From: Notolepis coatsorum
Taxonomy: Eukaryota > Chordata > Actinopteri > Aulopiformes > Paralepididae
DNA length: 64,000 bases
Direction: 5' to 3'
NCBI GenBank assembly: GCA_963971535.1
Contig: OZ020589.1
Span: forward strand, 86,441,796 to 86,505,795
Positions within the stretch are counted from its first letter, which is position 1, and every line of letters begins with the position of its first letter. The notes under the pieces are model-generated. The model ran no database searches and was not told the origin of the DNA. It saw only the letters and a list, made by a program, of their open reading frames with translations. This document shows, piece by piece, positions 47,994 through 59,689 of the stretch. The translations under genes were made by a program, and so were the position numbers.

Positions 47994-49334
47994 ACACTGT
48001 ATCAAACCCTGTTGGTACATCCGTAATCAGAAGAAAACGACACTGGCAATGTGATCTCTTTCCTTAGATCATGATGTTTATTTTCATAAACATATGTAAG
48101 GGGCTGAGGGGAATGGTGATCAATGGATGCTATGTTCCTGCCTGTTGGCTCCCCCCAATGGAGAGAAGAAGACTGACAGCTGCACACATGCAGACACACA
48201 CACACAGCTGTCTTTCAATTAGCAATCAGCATGCCTCTCAAAGAGGACAGACCAAGAACATCAGAGGGTGTCTTGGAATGGAGAGTGGGAGAGCTGTGGG
48301 GAGGCAACCAAACCGTGAGTTAAACAGCCGGTAAGCCGGACAGCGGCCCGGCCTAGTTAAAGACTGGACTATAGCAAAGACAATTCGGTGCTTCACTGGG
48401 AGCCAGTATGATTTTTGTTTGTTTCTTAATTTTCTGTTTTGTTTAAATAAATGCCCCTGGCCATTGTCCAGCGGGGAGCTAAAGCTGTTTGACTGTGTGT
48501 TTGATTATTTGTACAACCATATTGCACCTTCCACCTACCCCTGTCTGCTACCTTTGTTACACATAGCTTCGTACAAGATGTAACCCATTCTGTAATGTCC
48601 TTGAAACAGTCTTTGAAGAAAAACTAAATTCATTATTCTCTACCGTCTCTTCTGCTATTAGTCCAATGGTTCTGAGGCATCGTCATCAGCCAAAACCTCC
48701 TCTGTTAGCTGAAGCTAGCGATGACGTGGCATTCCCTTTCCCCCCCGCGAGGGGAGGAGGGATCGTTTCAAAGTCTCTGATCAACTCGTCTGCTCGCCTC
48801 CGCGTCGTGTCTTAATCTAACTTACCCCGGAAAAACTCACATCTCATAACGTGTTTTCCCTAGCAACGGGGCCCCTCCCCCTCTTCTCGTTACTAAGTGA
48901 CATGCTACCATGGCAACGGCTGGTCACCTTTAACACACTAAACGTTTGTTTCTATCGATGTCGAACTCTCCCCATAGCTCTCTGACCAAACCTCCCCCCA
49001 CCAGTGCATATCAGTTGTTGATATTACCAACTTGCCGACGACCTTGGAGCCCAGCCCATGGCTCTATTAGCCTGTGGCTTCCCAGTCTAGCTTGAAAGCA
49101 CACACCACTAATACTGTCATCCTCATCTGAGATCTAAAAGCAGATGCTGTCATCCACCGATATTTACATTATACACATTGAAAAACAAGGCTTCCTTCAC
49201 CGGGTACCATTTCTCCACCCGGACCATATAAAATGTAACACACAGTGTGAAATAAGGTTTCAAAGGGTAGGCGATACTGCCACCTAGCAGGATTCGGCCG
49301 GCATTGCAATCTCGGGGTCTCAGAATGAGACAGT
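47994..49334. other. Unassigned sequence
   Basis: No supported gene, RNA or element end. A short CA tract is at about 48195-48205 and GC-rich patches are near 48740-48770. Open frames are short and unlike any family I know. Confidence 0.4.
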
Positions 49335-49456
49335 TTAACCCTTTCACTGCCGCACTACCAAACGGTTAACCCTTTCACTGCCACACAACAGCAGGTTAAC
49401 CCTTTCACTGCCACACTACAGAAGGTTAACCCTTTACTTTATCACACTACCGATGG
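49335..49456. repeat. 30-bp minisatellite, four units starting TTAACCCTTTCACTGCC
   Basis: Units begin at 49335, 49366, 49396 and 49426 (periods 31, 30, 30). Three start TTAACCCTTTCACTGCC; the fourth is altered after TTAACCCTTT. The unit start resembles the end sequence of the piggyBac-like copies in this window. Confidence 0.85.
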
Positions 49457-49867
49457 TAACCACCGCGATATTTTGTGGCATCCACGGTAATCTCCTGCAG
49501 CTCAAACTGCACCTCTGTTTGGGCAAACCCTGCCGAGGCTGACAACTCCCAGAACTCTGGTAACTTCAGCGAAACTGTGTTAACCATGTTCCCAAAACAG
49601 CCGCGGAAGCGTCCACAAAACTAACGTCAGGGTCACCAATGTAGAAATGGCAGGAATACAAAAACGCACAAATCAGTTGACAACACAAAGTCATGTGTCA
49701 TTTATTGAGCGGAATAACAAGTGACAGCTGTCACAGAGCTATGCCATGCTAGATTCTGACCACCGTCATAGTAACAAACATTTTATCAATGAAACCCCAA
49801 AAAGGATGTCTCCTCTAAGCCCAACCCTAAAACCAACCTCCTTAAAGTGACCTGTAGGGTCCCCCCT
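49457..49867. other. Unassigned sequence
   Basis: No gene is seen. Confidence 0.35.
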
Positions 49868-50000
49868 TTTTCAAATTCAGATTCAGATTCAGATTCCTTT
49901 ATTAAGCCATTTGTGTAAAAACTAGGGATGTCCGATTTTATCGGCCTACCGATATTATCGGTCGATATCGGCATTAAAATGTGATATCGGAAAATATCTG
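49868..50000. mobile_element. LINE-like 3' tail next to a hAT-like end
   Basis: A short ATTCAG repeat followed by CCTTTATTAA (49868-49908) looks like the poly(A)-side end of a minus-strand retroelement. Then TAGGGATGTCCGATTTTATC, with GATATTATCGGTCGATATCGG (49924-49975), matches the end of a common fish hAT family. The other end of either element was not found. Confidence 0.5.
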
Positions 50001-51688
50001 TATTTTTTTTACATTTCTATAGAAATTATCGAAAAAATGCTAATTCTATCTCTCTTTTATCGTAAAACCGTGAGGAAATGACTAAACAGATTTAACACTG
50101 CCATTGGAGAGAGGAGCTTTTACCCTATCCATAGATGTATGATTTGGCCATAATAATGTCAAGGTCAATTTTGAAGGTATAATTCAAATGGTTATAATTT
50201 ATTACTGTATCTACAAATCCTTCTGTTTAATCATCTTCCCTTTATTCATTTGCTTAGATGTGATGTACACTTGATCTCAAGAAGGTGCTGAATGAGCTCA
50301 GTGAGCGAGGTCGGATGCGGCACAATTATAACATGGTGTTATTCACCGGCAAAGATGCAAAAAAAATCATAATTTATATTCTCCTTTGTTTCATTACAAT
50401 TTACTCAAACCTAGTAACAGACAAACATTTTCTGACACTGGGAATACATACCCCGAGGTCCCTAAATGTTCCTAAATACCAAGAACATGCAGATTGACCT
50501 TGTAGAAGTGGAGCAATCTTCCATTTACTTAGGCATGTACCTTTAGGCGAAATTTCTGAAAATAGGGCTACAGCCAGGTTAAAAACACTCACCAATAAGC
50601 CATCATTCTTCAACAGCCCCTCCCTGGAAACAACATGTATCTGTACATTGACCGAGTGGAATCCCTTTCTGGCCTTGTGGCTCCCTGGTACAGATTCTGT
50701 CTTTTTTGACTTTTTGTGTGTGTGTGAGCACAGCGGTGTCTGTGTTTATTATTATTTGAAATTGGGACCATATCTTCATTTTACATATATTTTCATTATG
50801 TCAAACGATTATGATTTGAAACGCTCTAAAAAAAAAAGTTAGTAATATAGGGGTAGGCTACACATGTGTCCCTGGCGTCCATTTTCATCAGCTCCACTTC
50901 CATGTTAAAATGCATTTTTTTATCTGCACTCATTCGTTCAATTATAGATAGAATTATCAAATGCAATCTCTTTACACAATGTCAGGCCTCAAGCTTTCGA
51001 CCCATGATGATGTTAACGATTTAGAACACACGGTGGCACAATTTCTCTACAGCCCACTTTGCCGGCTACTAAGCAGGCAGGAGGCGGGGATAGATGCTGG
51101 GGAATGTGGCTGCAGAGCCACCAGACTGCTCCGGTGGGGGGGTCACATGCTGAAACACGAGCCCCCCAGGCCGGCCCCCACTTCTATGCAGAACTGTCAC
51201 TAGAGCTCCATACGCGGAAGTGCGCTGGTGCTCGAGCCGACAGCGATCTGTGTTCAGAATAATACCGGGAGATCGAGTAGTGCTCGCCCGCAGAATATAA
51301 TAATAATAATCAGCGCTTACTAACGTTAGCGTCTCCACTATTTCTGACCGAATTAGTCAACCTTTCTTTTTTATAATGGCAGATTCTTATTCACAGGGAT
51401 TTTGTCGAGTTTTCACACGCTGTAATGTGGTGTAAACAATTTATAGATATATGATGAATATGGCCGTTTCTCAGTTTTTCAATAAAAACGGACTTGGTAT
51501 CAAACGAACACGAATATAAGTGGTTCAAATTCGGAAATATTTGTAATTTGTTACAGATATCTTGAGATTAGGCTATTAATGTTAATCATGGGGAAACAAA
51601 TGTTTTAAAAATAATAAACAGTTAAAATTATATGGCTTTAAACATGATCCATCATTTCATCTCTCAAGCCCCATGAGTGTCAGCAGTT
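50001..51688. other. Unassigned sequence
   Basis: AT-rich, with no frame or RNA gene that I can support. An ATA/AAT repeat is at 51296-51310. The final part may belong to the Harbinger relic that follows. Confidence 0.4.
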
Positions 51689-52207
51689 CTAGGGAGGCAC
51701 AACGGTTAACATTTGTTGATTGATGGAGCTTTGACAGCTACATGGGTACTGTCTATTGCGCCGATAATGTTGGGAAACTCGGCGATGGCATAAAATCCTC
51801 TTTTGACCTCGGCCTGCTGTTCGTTTTGATATGGGAATTGGATGTAGTTGGGGTTTAGGAAAATGATGGCACACTGCAGTTATAATCCTGCTCGTGGAGG
51901 GTTGGGAAATGCCTGATCAATCTCCAATCTCACACTGGAACGTGCTGGTGGCCAAAAATCCCAGGGTGGAGAGGACTTGAATGTGCACAGGGATGGCATT
52001 TGTGCGCTTTGTTTCATGCTCCAATTTGGGTGGCCAATTGTGGCACAAATCAAGGAGAATGTGTCTCGGGTAGCGGAATGTACTTATGAGCCACTCCGTG
52101 CGCTCGGCAAATAGATCGGCCCTATCTCTGAAAACACGCTCCCTGCGGAGTGCACCATATGCAGATTCTTCCAATAACGTGAGATAAGCCGTGCTGCATT
52201 CATACAA
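51689..52207 (-). pseudogene. Harbinger transposase (HARBI1-like) fragment
   Basis: Residues in 52207-51917 (SAYGALRRERVFRDRADLFA, ILLDLCHNWPPKLEHETKRT, HIQVLSTLGFLATSTFQCEI) match the N-terminal half of PIF/Harbinger nucleases of fish. After frame changes the piece at 51874-51689 gives an AIAEFPNIIGAIDSTHVAVK-like block, the first catalytic Asp region. The rest of the roughly 350-residue enzyme is missing. In a live element it would cut and paste the transposon. Here it is a relic with at least one frameshift. Confidence 0.8.
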
Positions 52208-52372
52208 AACATGTGGGTGTTGAAACTATAATGCATGAAAGCTTATATTCCGCCTGTTCCAGTTTTCCTATTCTACCACTTGGTTCCATTCATACGCATG
52301 GTCAGAGCTGTGTGCAACAATCTCAAGCAAACGTTCAAATTGGTAAATCCCACACTTGAAATGATCGTACAC

Positions 52373-55300
52373 ATGGTTTGAGAACTTTTTTTTTTTTTTT
52401 TTTTTTATTGTTGCAAAACAGAAATTATTAAAAGTCAGTACTCAACACATAATGCATAATGAAACTAACAGTCAAGGTGGTTAAAATTACATGCAAGTAC
52501 AGAAACAAGACAAAAAAAAAAAGTCTATAATAATATTTTACCGTATACAGTGTATATCCAGCGAAATTAACAATTATACAAATGCTTATATAGGACATAC
52601 CCCTAATACCTATTTTCTAAAACCCTACACACATATGCTCCAGCTCGAACCCCCCCCTCCCGGACCCCTCCTTGGATAGTACCTCCATTATCCCTCACTC
52701 CTAACCAGACACTACCATTATAAGCTAGCTTTTATTCTCTCCACCACTTCTACCCACATTGACATTTTGGATTCGTTGAGACCCAGAATTCTTGCTGTAG
52801 ATATTTCTTGATATATCACATCGAGATATGTAAGAGACCAAACTTTCCGGCACATTTTTTCCGGTTGAAACCAGCGTGATGCGATCAGTTTTTTAGCTAC
52901 TGTGATACCCGATAAAACCAATCTCTTTAGCTGTGGATTTACTGCAAACTCAAAAACATCATTCAAAAGCAATACAGAGGGGTGTACTGGTATATTCCAA
53001 GATACGAGTTTTGATAATTGATGGGTCACATCTTTCCAGAATGCCTTAACTGGTGGGCAGTCCCAATACATGTGCATAAATGTCCCTTCGTCTCCATTTG
53101 TACATTGGGAGCATTTTGAGTCTTGTTTCAGGCCCATTCTGTTCAGTCTTATAGGAGTCAAGTATGTCCTGTGAATATAGTTAAGATTGATTTGTTGATG
53201 GTCCGGGTTCCTTGATGTAAGACGGACATTTGCCCATGCTTCTTGCCAATCAAAGTCACTTTCCAGGTCTGGAATATCCCTCCTCCAGACAGTGTCTAGT
53301 TGAAGGGTTTCATACGAGGACGTTAGTAATTGATAATAAAAACCTGATACAAAACCTCCCAATGTTTCTCTTTCATAGAAGAATTTGTGGTATCTGTGGT
53401 GTTCAACTGGTATGTCTAATGGAACACCGTGAGACTTCAAACATAGGCGTAACTGTATGTAAAAAAGCCATGTGGACTCGGTGAGGTTAAACTTTGTGCA
53501 TATTTCTCCATAACTACAGAAGCCCTGGTTATTAAAAATATCCCCTAATGAGTGTATGCCTTGCTCTTTCCATATAGGGAATCTTATAGGACGTTTTTCC
53601 ATTAAGAGTGCATTGTTATTGAATATGGGAGTGTGATTATGCCATTTTTGAGGGTTAGGATATTTTTTTTGTGTTTCCCGCCATGTTCGGATTGCATGGG
53701 TAATTATGGGGCCAAATTTCCGCTCACAGTGCTTGATTGGAAGTTTAGTGTGTGCTATGTCCTTCAGTCTCTGTGGGGCTACTATGTTTTCTTCCAATTC
53801 TCTCCAAGATACCAAAGCCTGGGGATCAAACCATATTGTCAATGGTCTTAATGTGTAAGCCTTAAAATATTGGAAAAAATCTGGAACTGCCATGCCTCCG
53901 TCTGCTTTATTTCTCTGTGCGGTGGATCTTTTTATGCGAGGTGGTTTGTTATTCCAAATAATTTTGTATGTGGAGGAGTGTAATCTTTTCCAGTAGCCCT
54001 CTGGAGGGGGTAACGGTAGCATTGAGCTGATGAAGTTGATTCTTGGTAATACATCCATCTTAACTATTGATACCCTTGCCTGTACTGAGTTTTTAAGTTT
54101 TGCCCACCTGTCCAGGTCGTCTTTGATTTTGTTCTGTATTTTTGTGTAATTGTGCTTCACCGTTTGTCTTATGGTGGGAAATATTTCCACACCCAAGCAT
54201 CTAAAATGTTTTACCATGGGTATCGCAACTGGGAGGGTTGTGTCTTTTTTTGCATGGATGTTAAGTGGAAGGAAAGCCGACTTCGGCCAATTTATTTTAA
54301 ATCCCGATAAATCACCAAAGTTCTCTATCAACTTGAGTAGATGAGGCAATGTGGTGTTGGGTCTTTGCATGAACAATATTACGTCGTCCGCATATAAACT
54401 AATTTTATGTTGAGTGCCCTTGATTACGATTGGTTCTATGTATTGGGATTGTCTTATATATTGTGCTAAAGGCTCTAATGATAGATCGAATAGTCCGGGA
54501 CTAAGAGGGCCACCCTGTCTGGCTGAGCGTGATACCGGAAAGATTTCGGAGATGAATGTGCCTGTTGTAATCATGGCCGAAGGGTCCTTGTATAATACTT
54601 TAATCATATCAATGAATCCTTTTCCTAACCCCATCCTTTCTAATACTGCCCATAGAAACGACCATTCCAGCCTGTCAAATGCTTTCATAGCATCCAGGGA
54701 CAGCATCGCCTTAGGTGTGGTGTCCTCTTTGTCTGCATCTAGTACGTGCAGTATTCGTCTTATGTTATCATTGATCAGGCGACCTCTTATGAAGCCAGTT
54801 TGGTCTGGATGAACTAAAGACGTCATATGCTTTTGCAATCTGATGGCTAATACCTTAGAGTACAGTTTGACATCGGTTCCGAGGAGGCTTAAAGGTCTGT
54901 AACTACCGCACTCTGTGGGGTCTTTGTCTTTTTTGAGAAGGACTGAAATGAGTGCAATATTGTCGTGTTTATGGAAGCTCCCCTCCTTGACTGAGTATAA
55001 GATCATATTTAGTAATAAGGGTCCAAATATGTCCCAACAAGAAAGGTACATTTCTGATGGGATACCGTCTCTTCCAGGAGCCTTACCATTTTTCATTTCG
55101 GATATGGCCTTCTTGAGTTCCTCTAATGTGATCGGTGCTTCTAACTGTTTAGCGTCGTCCTCCGAGAGTTTAGGGAGAATAATTTGATTAAGATATGTGT
55201 CCAATTTGTTTTGATCAAAGGTCGTTTCTGAATTATATAAGTCGGAGTAGAATTCTTTGAATGTATCGTTTATTATTTTGGGGTCTGTTACAAGTACTTG

Positions 55301-55751
55301 TTGTTTTCTAATGGCAGTTATATCCACAAATTTTGCATTAATTCTTAATCGCATGGCTAATAGGTGACTAGGTTTAGAACCTTGGAAATACTGCTGTTGT
55401 CTTGTGCTGCGTATTTGCATTTCCGATTTTTGTCTGTATATTGCATTGATCTCTGTTTTTAGTACGTTAACTTGATTTTCTAGTCTAGTTGAGTTGTTGT
55501 ATTTTAAAGAATTAAATAACGTTGAGTAAAGCGTTTCCATTTCAGACAGTTTTGTGCATTGATTTTTGCGCAATATGGAGGAAAATCTATCCGTGAAATC
55601 CTTGATCATACCCTTTACCGACATCCATATTATTCTGGGGTCTTGCACCGCGTTTGCATTCTCCCGTAGGAATACTGTGAGAGCTTCTTTGAGTTGTGTA
55701 ATGAATTCGTTGTTGTTAAGCAGCATAGTATTAAAAATGGTTTGAGAACTT
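52373..55751 (-). mobile_element. 5'-truncated L1/Tx1-type LINE with target duplication
   Basis: ATGGTTTGAGAACTT occurs at 52373-52387 and again at 55737-55751, a 15-bp target duplication. A T-run of about 22 (52386-52408) is the poly(A) tail of the minus-strand element. The insert is about 3.35 kb and lacks ORF1 and the endonuclease, as expected for 5' truncation. Confidence 0.93.
52718..55726 (-). CDS. L1-type reverse transcriptase, N-terminally truncated, frame intact
   Basis: A 1,002-codon frame covers L1 ORF2 from just after the endonuclease to the end. Motifs: ITLEELKKAISEMKNGKAPG, RPLSLLGTDVKLYSKVLA, PDQTGFIRGR, LSLDAMKAFDRLEW, ARQGGPLSPGLFDL, and SLYADDVILF (Y445, D447, D448). The C-terminal part has CSQCTNGDEGTFMHMYWDCP, a Cys/His motif typical of L1 ORF2 ends. 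Full-length L1 ORF2 is about 1,250 residues, so about 250 are missing at the N-terminus. The ATG at 55726 is an internal Met, not a real start. No stop or frameshift has accumulated, which suggests a young insertion. Without endonuclease and promoter the copy is not expected to move. Confidence 0.93.
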   Translation of the reverse strand: MLLNNNEFITQLKEALTVFLRENANAVQDPRIIWMSVKGMIKDFTDRFSSILRKNQCTKLSEMETLYSTLFNSLKYNNSTRLENQVNVLKTEINAIYRQKSEMQIRSTRQQQYFQGSKPSHLLAMRLRINAKFVDITAIRKQQVLVTDPKIINDTFKEFYSDLYNSETTFDQNKLDTYLNQIILPKLSEDDAKQLEAPITLEELKKAISEMKNGKAPGRDGIPSEMYLSCWDIFGPLLLNMILYSVKEGSFHKHDNIALISVLLKKDKDPTECGSYRPLSLLGTDVKLYSKVLAIRLQKHMTSLVHPDQTGFIRGRLINDNIRRILHVLDADKEDTTPKAMLSLDAMKAFDRLEWSFLWAVLERMGLGKGFIDMIKVLYKDPSAMITTGTFISEIFPVSRSARQGGPLSPGLFDLSLEPLAQYIRQSQYIEPIVIKGTQHKISLYADDVILFMQRPNTTLPHLLKLIENFGDLSGFKINWPKSAFLPLNIHAKKDTTLPVAIPMVKHFRCLGVEIFPTIRQTVKHNYTKIQNKIKDDLDRWAKLKNSVQARVSIVKMDVLPRINFISSMLPLPPPEGYWKRLHSSTYKIIWNNKPPRIKRSTAQRNKADGGMAVPDFFQYFKAYTLRPLTIWFDPQALVSWRELEENIVAPQRLKDIAHTKLPIKHCERKFGPIITHAIRTWRETQKKYPNPQKWHNHTPIFNNNALLMEKRPIRFPIWKEQGIHSLGDIFNNQGFCSYGEICTKFNLTESTWLFYIQLRLCLKSHGVPLDIPVEHHRYHKFFYERETLGGFVSGFYYQLLTSSYETLQLDTVWRRDIPDLESDFDWQEAWANVRLTSRNPDHQQINLNYIHRTYLTPIRLNRMGLKQDSKCSQCTNGDEGTFMHMYWDCPPVKAFWKDVTHQLSKLVSWNIPVHPSVLLLNDVFEFAVNPQLKRLVLSGITVAKKLIASRWFQPEKMCRKVWSLTYLDVIYQEISTARILGLNESKMSMWVEVVERIKASL

Positions 55752-55754
55752 AAG

Positions 55755-56090
55755 GTTATCCTATAACCCTAATTATATGAATACTGGCTGAGCGTCTCGC
55801 TCTGCCTTCTGAGATATCATTATCTCCAGCACCTACTGTGCCACGGAAACCAAACACATGCACCCACTTGCATGTGACCTGACCACGCCACTCCCCTGCG
55901 TGCCCCTACAACAGGCAGGAAGTGGTCACGCCCTCACCCTTCCAAGTTCGAATTCCATACGTGGAAAAACATCCAAGGGACCTCAGGGCGCTGAAGAGTG
56001 AGACGCTCAGCCAGTATTCATATAACTAGGGTTATAGGGTTATATATTTCATTACTGGCATCGCGTCTCGCTCTGCCTTCTGAGATAAAG
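55755..56090 (-). repeat. Right terminal repeat and internal complementary region of the second DIRS
   Basis: TATATGAATACTGGCTGAGC (about 55775) is complementary to GCTCAGCCAGTATTCATATA (about 56006-56025). The latter is followed by CTAGGGTTATAGGG and then TTACTGGCATCGCGTCTCGC, which should be complementary to the lost left end. This is the DIRS layout also seen at 36771-37099, with different sequence. Confidence 0.75.
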
Positions 56091-56283
56091 GGCAGAGCAG
56101 ACGCATGGCCATGACAAATGCACCCCTGAGGGCCCGTAAGCCCCAGCCAGGGAGGAGGGGAGTCCCGTCCACCCACCCGTCCTAACGAAGGGGGGGAGGC
56201 AGTCAACTACAACCAAAGTGCGAAAAAAGGGCAACCAGGCACTCCCGACACAGCACTCCACGGTCCACACCCACACACTCCTG

Positions 56284-56850
56284 CTAGCCCACCTGATGGC
56301 GGGATGCAGGAGAGGTCCTGGACCTCAGGACTGCCTTGGAGACAGAACCCCCAGTCATGTCGATGAGGTAAAACCTAACGAAAGGACTCGGGGAGGACCA
56401 GGAGGCCGCAGCACAGATGTCCTCCACCGAGCCCCCCCCCAACAGGGCAGCAGAGGCCGCCACACCATGAGTGGAGTGCGCCCTGATGCCCCCGGGGAGA
56501 ACCTGTCCAGCCAACGTGTAGCAAAGGGCAATGCCCTCGCACAACCAATGTGAAAGGCGCAGCTTGGACAATAACAGTAACAAACAAACAGTTGATCGGA
56601 AGCCCTGAGATCCCGCGTGCGACTAAGGTAAACCTTCAGTGCACAGACAGGACACGACAGGTGAAGGCTCACCTCCAACCCACTAGCATGAGGAGGAGGG
56701 CGAATGTTGACATACGACGCAGACGCCGACTGTCCGTCCTGATCAGAACATGCGCGCCCATCACCTGATGACCGAGCTGTCCGAGGACTAGAAGCACTGC
56801 TTTCAATTCCAACACATTGATATGTAGTGCAGACCGGGCAGCATGGTCCT
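56284..56850 (-). pseudogene. DIRS RNase H end and tyrosine recombinase remnants
   Basis: From 56835 down the minus strand encodes ALHINVLELKAVLLVLGQLG and HVLIRTDSRRLR, the RNase H region typical of DIRS. Then follow RALKVYLSRTRDLRASDQLF-like residues in shifted frames, RLSHWLCEGIALCYTLAG, and finally GIRAHSTHGVAASAALLGGG with ASWSSPSPFVRFYLIDMTG. The last two are the HxxR and Tyr boxes of the tyrosine recombinase that joins DIRS circles to the genome. The box usually reads HSTRG; here the catalytic Arg is His. Several frameshifts also exist, so the enzyme is dead. Confidence 0.78.
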
Positions 56851-57204
56851 TGCCAGCTGCCCCCTACTGTGTCGGTCCGACACGTCCCCCCGCCATCCCG
56901 TGAGGGAGGTGTCGGTGAAGACCGTGACGTGTGACAGCCTGCTGCCCATGGGGACCCCGCTGGTGAGGGCCCGAGGCCCCCCCCAGAGGGCGAGGTCCCC
57001 CAGTACTGACATGGGAACCTTCCGCAGCTTCCACTTGACTCTCACAGGGTCTATTTTCTCACCGAAAAACCTACCTCTGTATCCTGCTCATGAAGAGGAG
57101 GCCAATAGGGACCACAGCTTGAGCAGATGCCATAATACCGCGCAGGTGTATCACGGTCAGTACCGTAACCGTCTTGCCAGGACGGAACTTCCCGAGCACT
57201 CCTG

Positions 57205-58380
57205 CTGTACTCACTATACACACACAACTGTGTGGCCAAGTTCAGCTCCAACTCCATAGTGAAGTTTGCGGACGACACAGTGGTGGTGGTCTGATCTCGG
57301 ACAACGACGAGAAGGCCTACCGGGAGGAGGTTGAGGTACTGGAACGCTGGTGCCAGGACAACAGCCTGCTCCTGAACATTGGTAAAACCAAGGAGCTGAT
57401 CGTGGATTATAGGAGAGGACAGCAGGAGACACACACACCACTGAGGATAAACAGGGCTACCGTGGACAGGGTGAGCAGCTTTAAGTACCTGGGGGTCCAC
57501 ATCTCAGAGGATCTGACATGGTCAACACACATAGACTCAGTCGTAAAAAAGGCGAAGCAGCGCCTCTACCACCTGAGACAGTTAAGGAAGTTCAGAGTAT
57601 CTGGGAAGATACTCCAGTCCTTCTACTCCGGAGCTGTAGAGAGCATCTTGACTGGAAACATCACTGCCTGGTATGGAAACAGCACGGCACTGGACAAGAA
57701 GGCCCTACAGAGAGTGGTGCGCTCAGCCGAGCGTACCACGGGTATTGCACTACCACCCCTGCAGGTTCTATACAACAAGAGGTGCAAATCCAGAGCCTGC
57801 AGAATAATGAAAGACCCACACCACCCCAACAACAGCCTGTTCATGCTGCTGAGGTCAGGCAGACGCCTGCGAACCCCAGCTACTAGGACAGAGAGGCTTC
57901 GGCTCAGCTTCTTCCCCCAGGCCATCAGAGCCTTGAACACTGAACTCTCCACACACAAGCACACATGAGCACACACACGACACACACACTGTACATGCTC
58001 ACACTAGCAGCCACTTTAACATGAGCAAGCACACACTCATGCTGCACACACCCACACTTATGGCCACTAAAGACAGGTCACTTAAAAATAGTATAGTATA
58101 ACCTGAGATTGTATAAAATAGCAATGTACAGAAAGACCCAGTGCCTCATCCATAGCTAACAGTGTATTGCACTACCAAAGGACCTAGCATGTCCTCCATG
58201 CTCTGTAAATAACTTATGTACAAATACCCTACTATGTTACTTGTTTATTGCACAATGTTGTTTTATTGGATTCTATTATATGTTGTTACTACTGTATTGC
58301 ACATCATTGCGGGCAAGGCCACCCGCATTTCAGTGTATACTTGTATGCCGTGACAAATAAAACTCTTGACTTGACTTGAA
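57205..58380 (+). mobile_element. Rex1-like LINE, 5' truncated
   Basis: Inserted in the second DIRS on the opposite strand. The coding part (57205-57968) begins within the reverse transcriptase (VKFADDTVVV, the catalytic box, in a shifted frame near 57260). It continues in frame with NDEKAYREEVEVLERWCQDN, LLLNIGKTKELIVDYRRG, RVSSFKYLGVHISEDLTWST, ILTGNITAWYGNS and LRLSFFPQAIRALNTELS. This is the Rex1/Babar pattern of fish. A one-base indel separates FADD from the rest. The 3' untranslated region (57969-58380) ends ATAAAACTCTTGACTTGACTTG. It is inactive. Confidence 0.88.
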
Positions 58381-59040
58381 TATCCTCTCGCCGCCGTTCT
58401 GAGAGGGATGCCCATATAGACCTTGAGCTTAGAAATAAGCCCAAGTACTCCACCCGTTGACTGGGAAGAGGAGTACTCTACTTCCAGTCTACAGCAAAAC
58501 CCAGGCTGGTGAGGAATTCCACCACCTGCCTGGTATGAGACCTGGCAATCTCCTCTGACCGGCTGAGGACCAGAACATCGCAGAGGCCCCAGCTCGGTCT
58601 CCACGCACTTGGTGAAGATGCGAGGAGCCAGAGAGTAGCCGAACGGCAGCCTCTGGTACTCGTACGCTAAGCCCTGAAAAAGGAAGCGTAGGTATGTCCT
58701 AGGAGGGAAGATCGGGATGTGAATACGCATCCTTCAGGTCTATGGAGGTGAACCAGTCCCCCACCTGACAGCGCTTAACAGGTGGGTGACGGTCAACATC
58801 CTGAACCTTCCATGGGACAGGTCCAGTATGGGTCTGACACCCCCCCCCCCCCCCGATTTCTCGGGCACCAGAGAATGAAACGCCGCTCATCGCGTCCTCT
58901 GGGACCACGACGACGGCCAGGGCTGTCACTGCCGCGGACTCTGATAATAGAGTCTGTACCAAAACCAAAAACTGAGGGCGGGGGTGTGTAAACTGTAACA
59001 CAAGCGCCGCCCTCAGCGTTCTCTCCATCCACACCGACAT
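58381..59040 (-). pseudogene. DIRS reverse transcriptase remnant
   Basis: GDWFTSIDLKDAYSHPDLPS (about 58750) and, after a frameshift, PIFPPRTYLRFLFQGLAYEY and RLPFGYSLAPRIFTKCVETE (58720-58600) form the DIRS reverse transcriptase signature. The YLDD-type box that should follow is damaged; residues near 58570 can be read as LCDVLVLSRSEEIARSHTRQ. The Rex1-like insertion lies directly downstream. A C/G-run at 58841-58854 adds slippage. Not functional. Confidence 0.82.
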
Positions 59041-59689
59041 ATGGCTACTACTGCAGCCATACGTGGTAAAAATTCCAAAGCGCCCCCGCCGCCAACTGCC
59101 GCTGGTCCGCTAGGAATCGTCGATAGGTGGCCCGGTCCCTCCCGCTGTGCGTTGTCAACCCTGGTCTCGCCAACCGCGCGAGCAGGGTGTCCTGGGGAGC
59201 CGGGATATCGCACCCTGACTCTACCAACGAGGCAATCGCACCCAAGGGGGGGACCCCGACAGAAGGGGCGGGCAGGGCTGAAGGGAACCCACGCTGCAAC
59301 CTCCTGGGCCTAGAGTTCCACCTCTGACAAAAATACAGATACAGGAAACCCTGCTCCGTCGACAGATACAACACCAGGCTCACCAAACACAGACGCAGGA
59401 CGTGTTGTGTGGGAGCCGCTTGACAGCACAGCATTCTCATAGACAGACCCAGGCCTAGCTAGCAACTGGGTGTCAGCCCCTGTCCCCATGAGAAGCGAAT
59501 TGTGGCGCCGCTTGCGCTTCACTGGAAGAACGCGGCCCGCAGCCAAAGGGGACAAATCAGAGCCCTGAGTCCCGTAGTGTAGCGGGGGGAGTAACCGGAG
59601 AGTGTGCTAGACACAGCTAGATGGCAATGTTTTTTTATGGCGTGCCCATCTAATATAGCCGATCCCTCGGGCCGCCGAGACTGTCGGCC

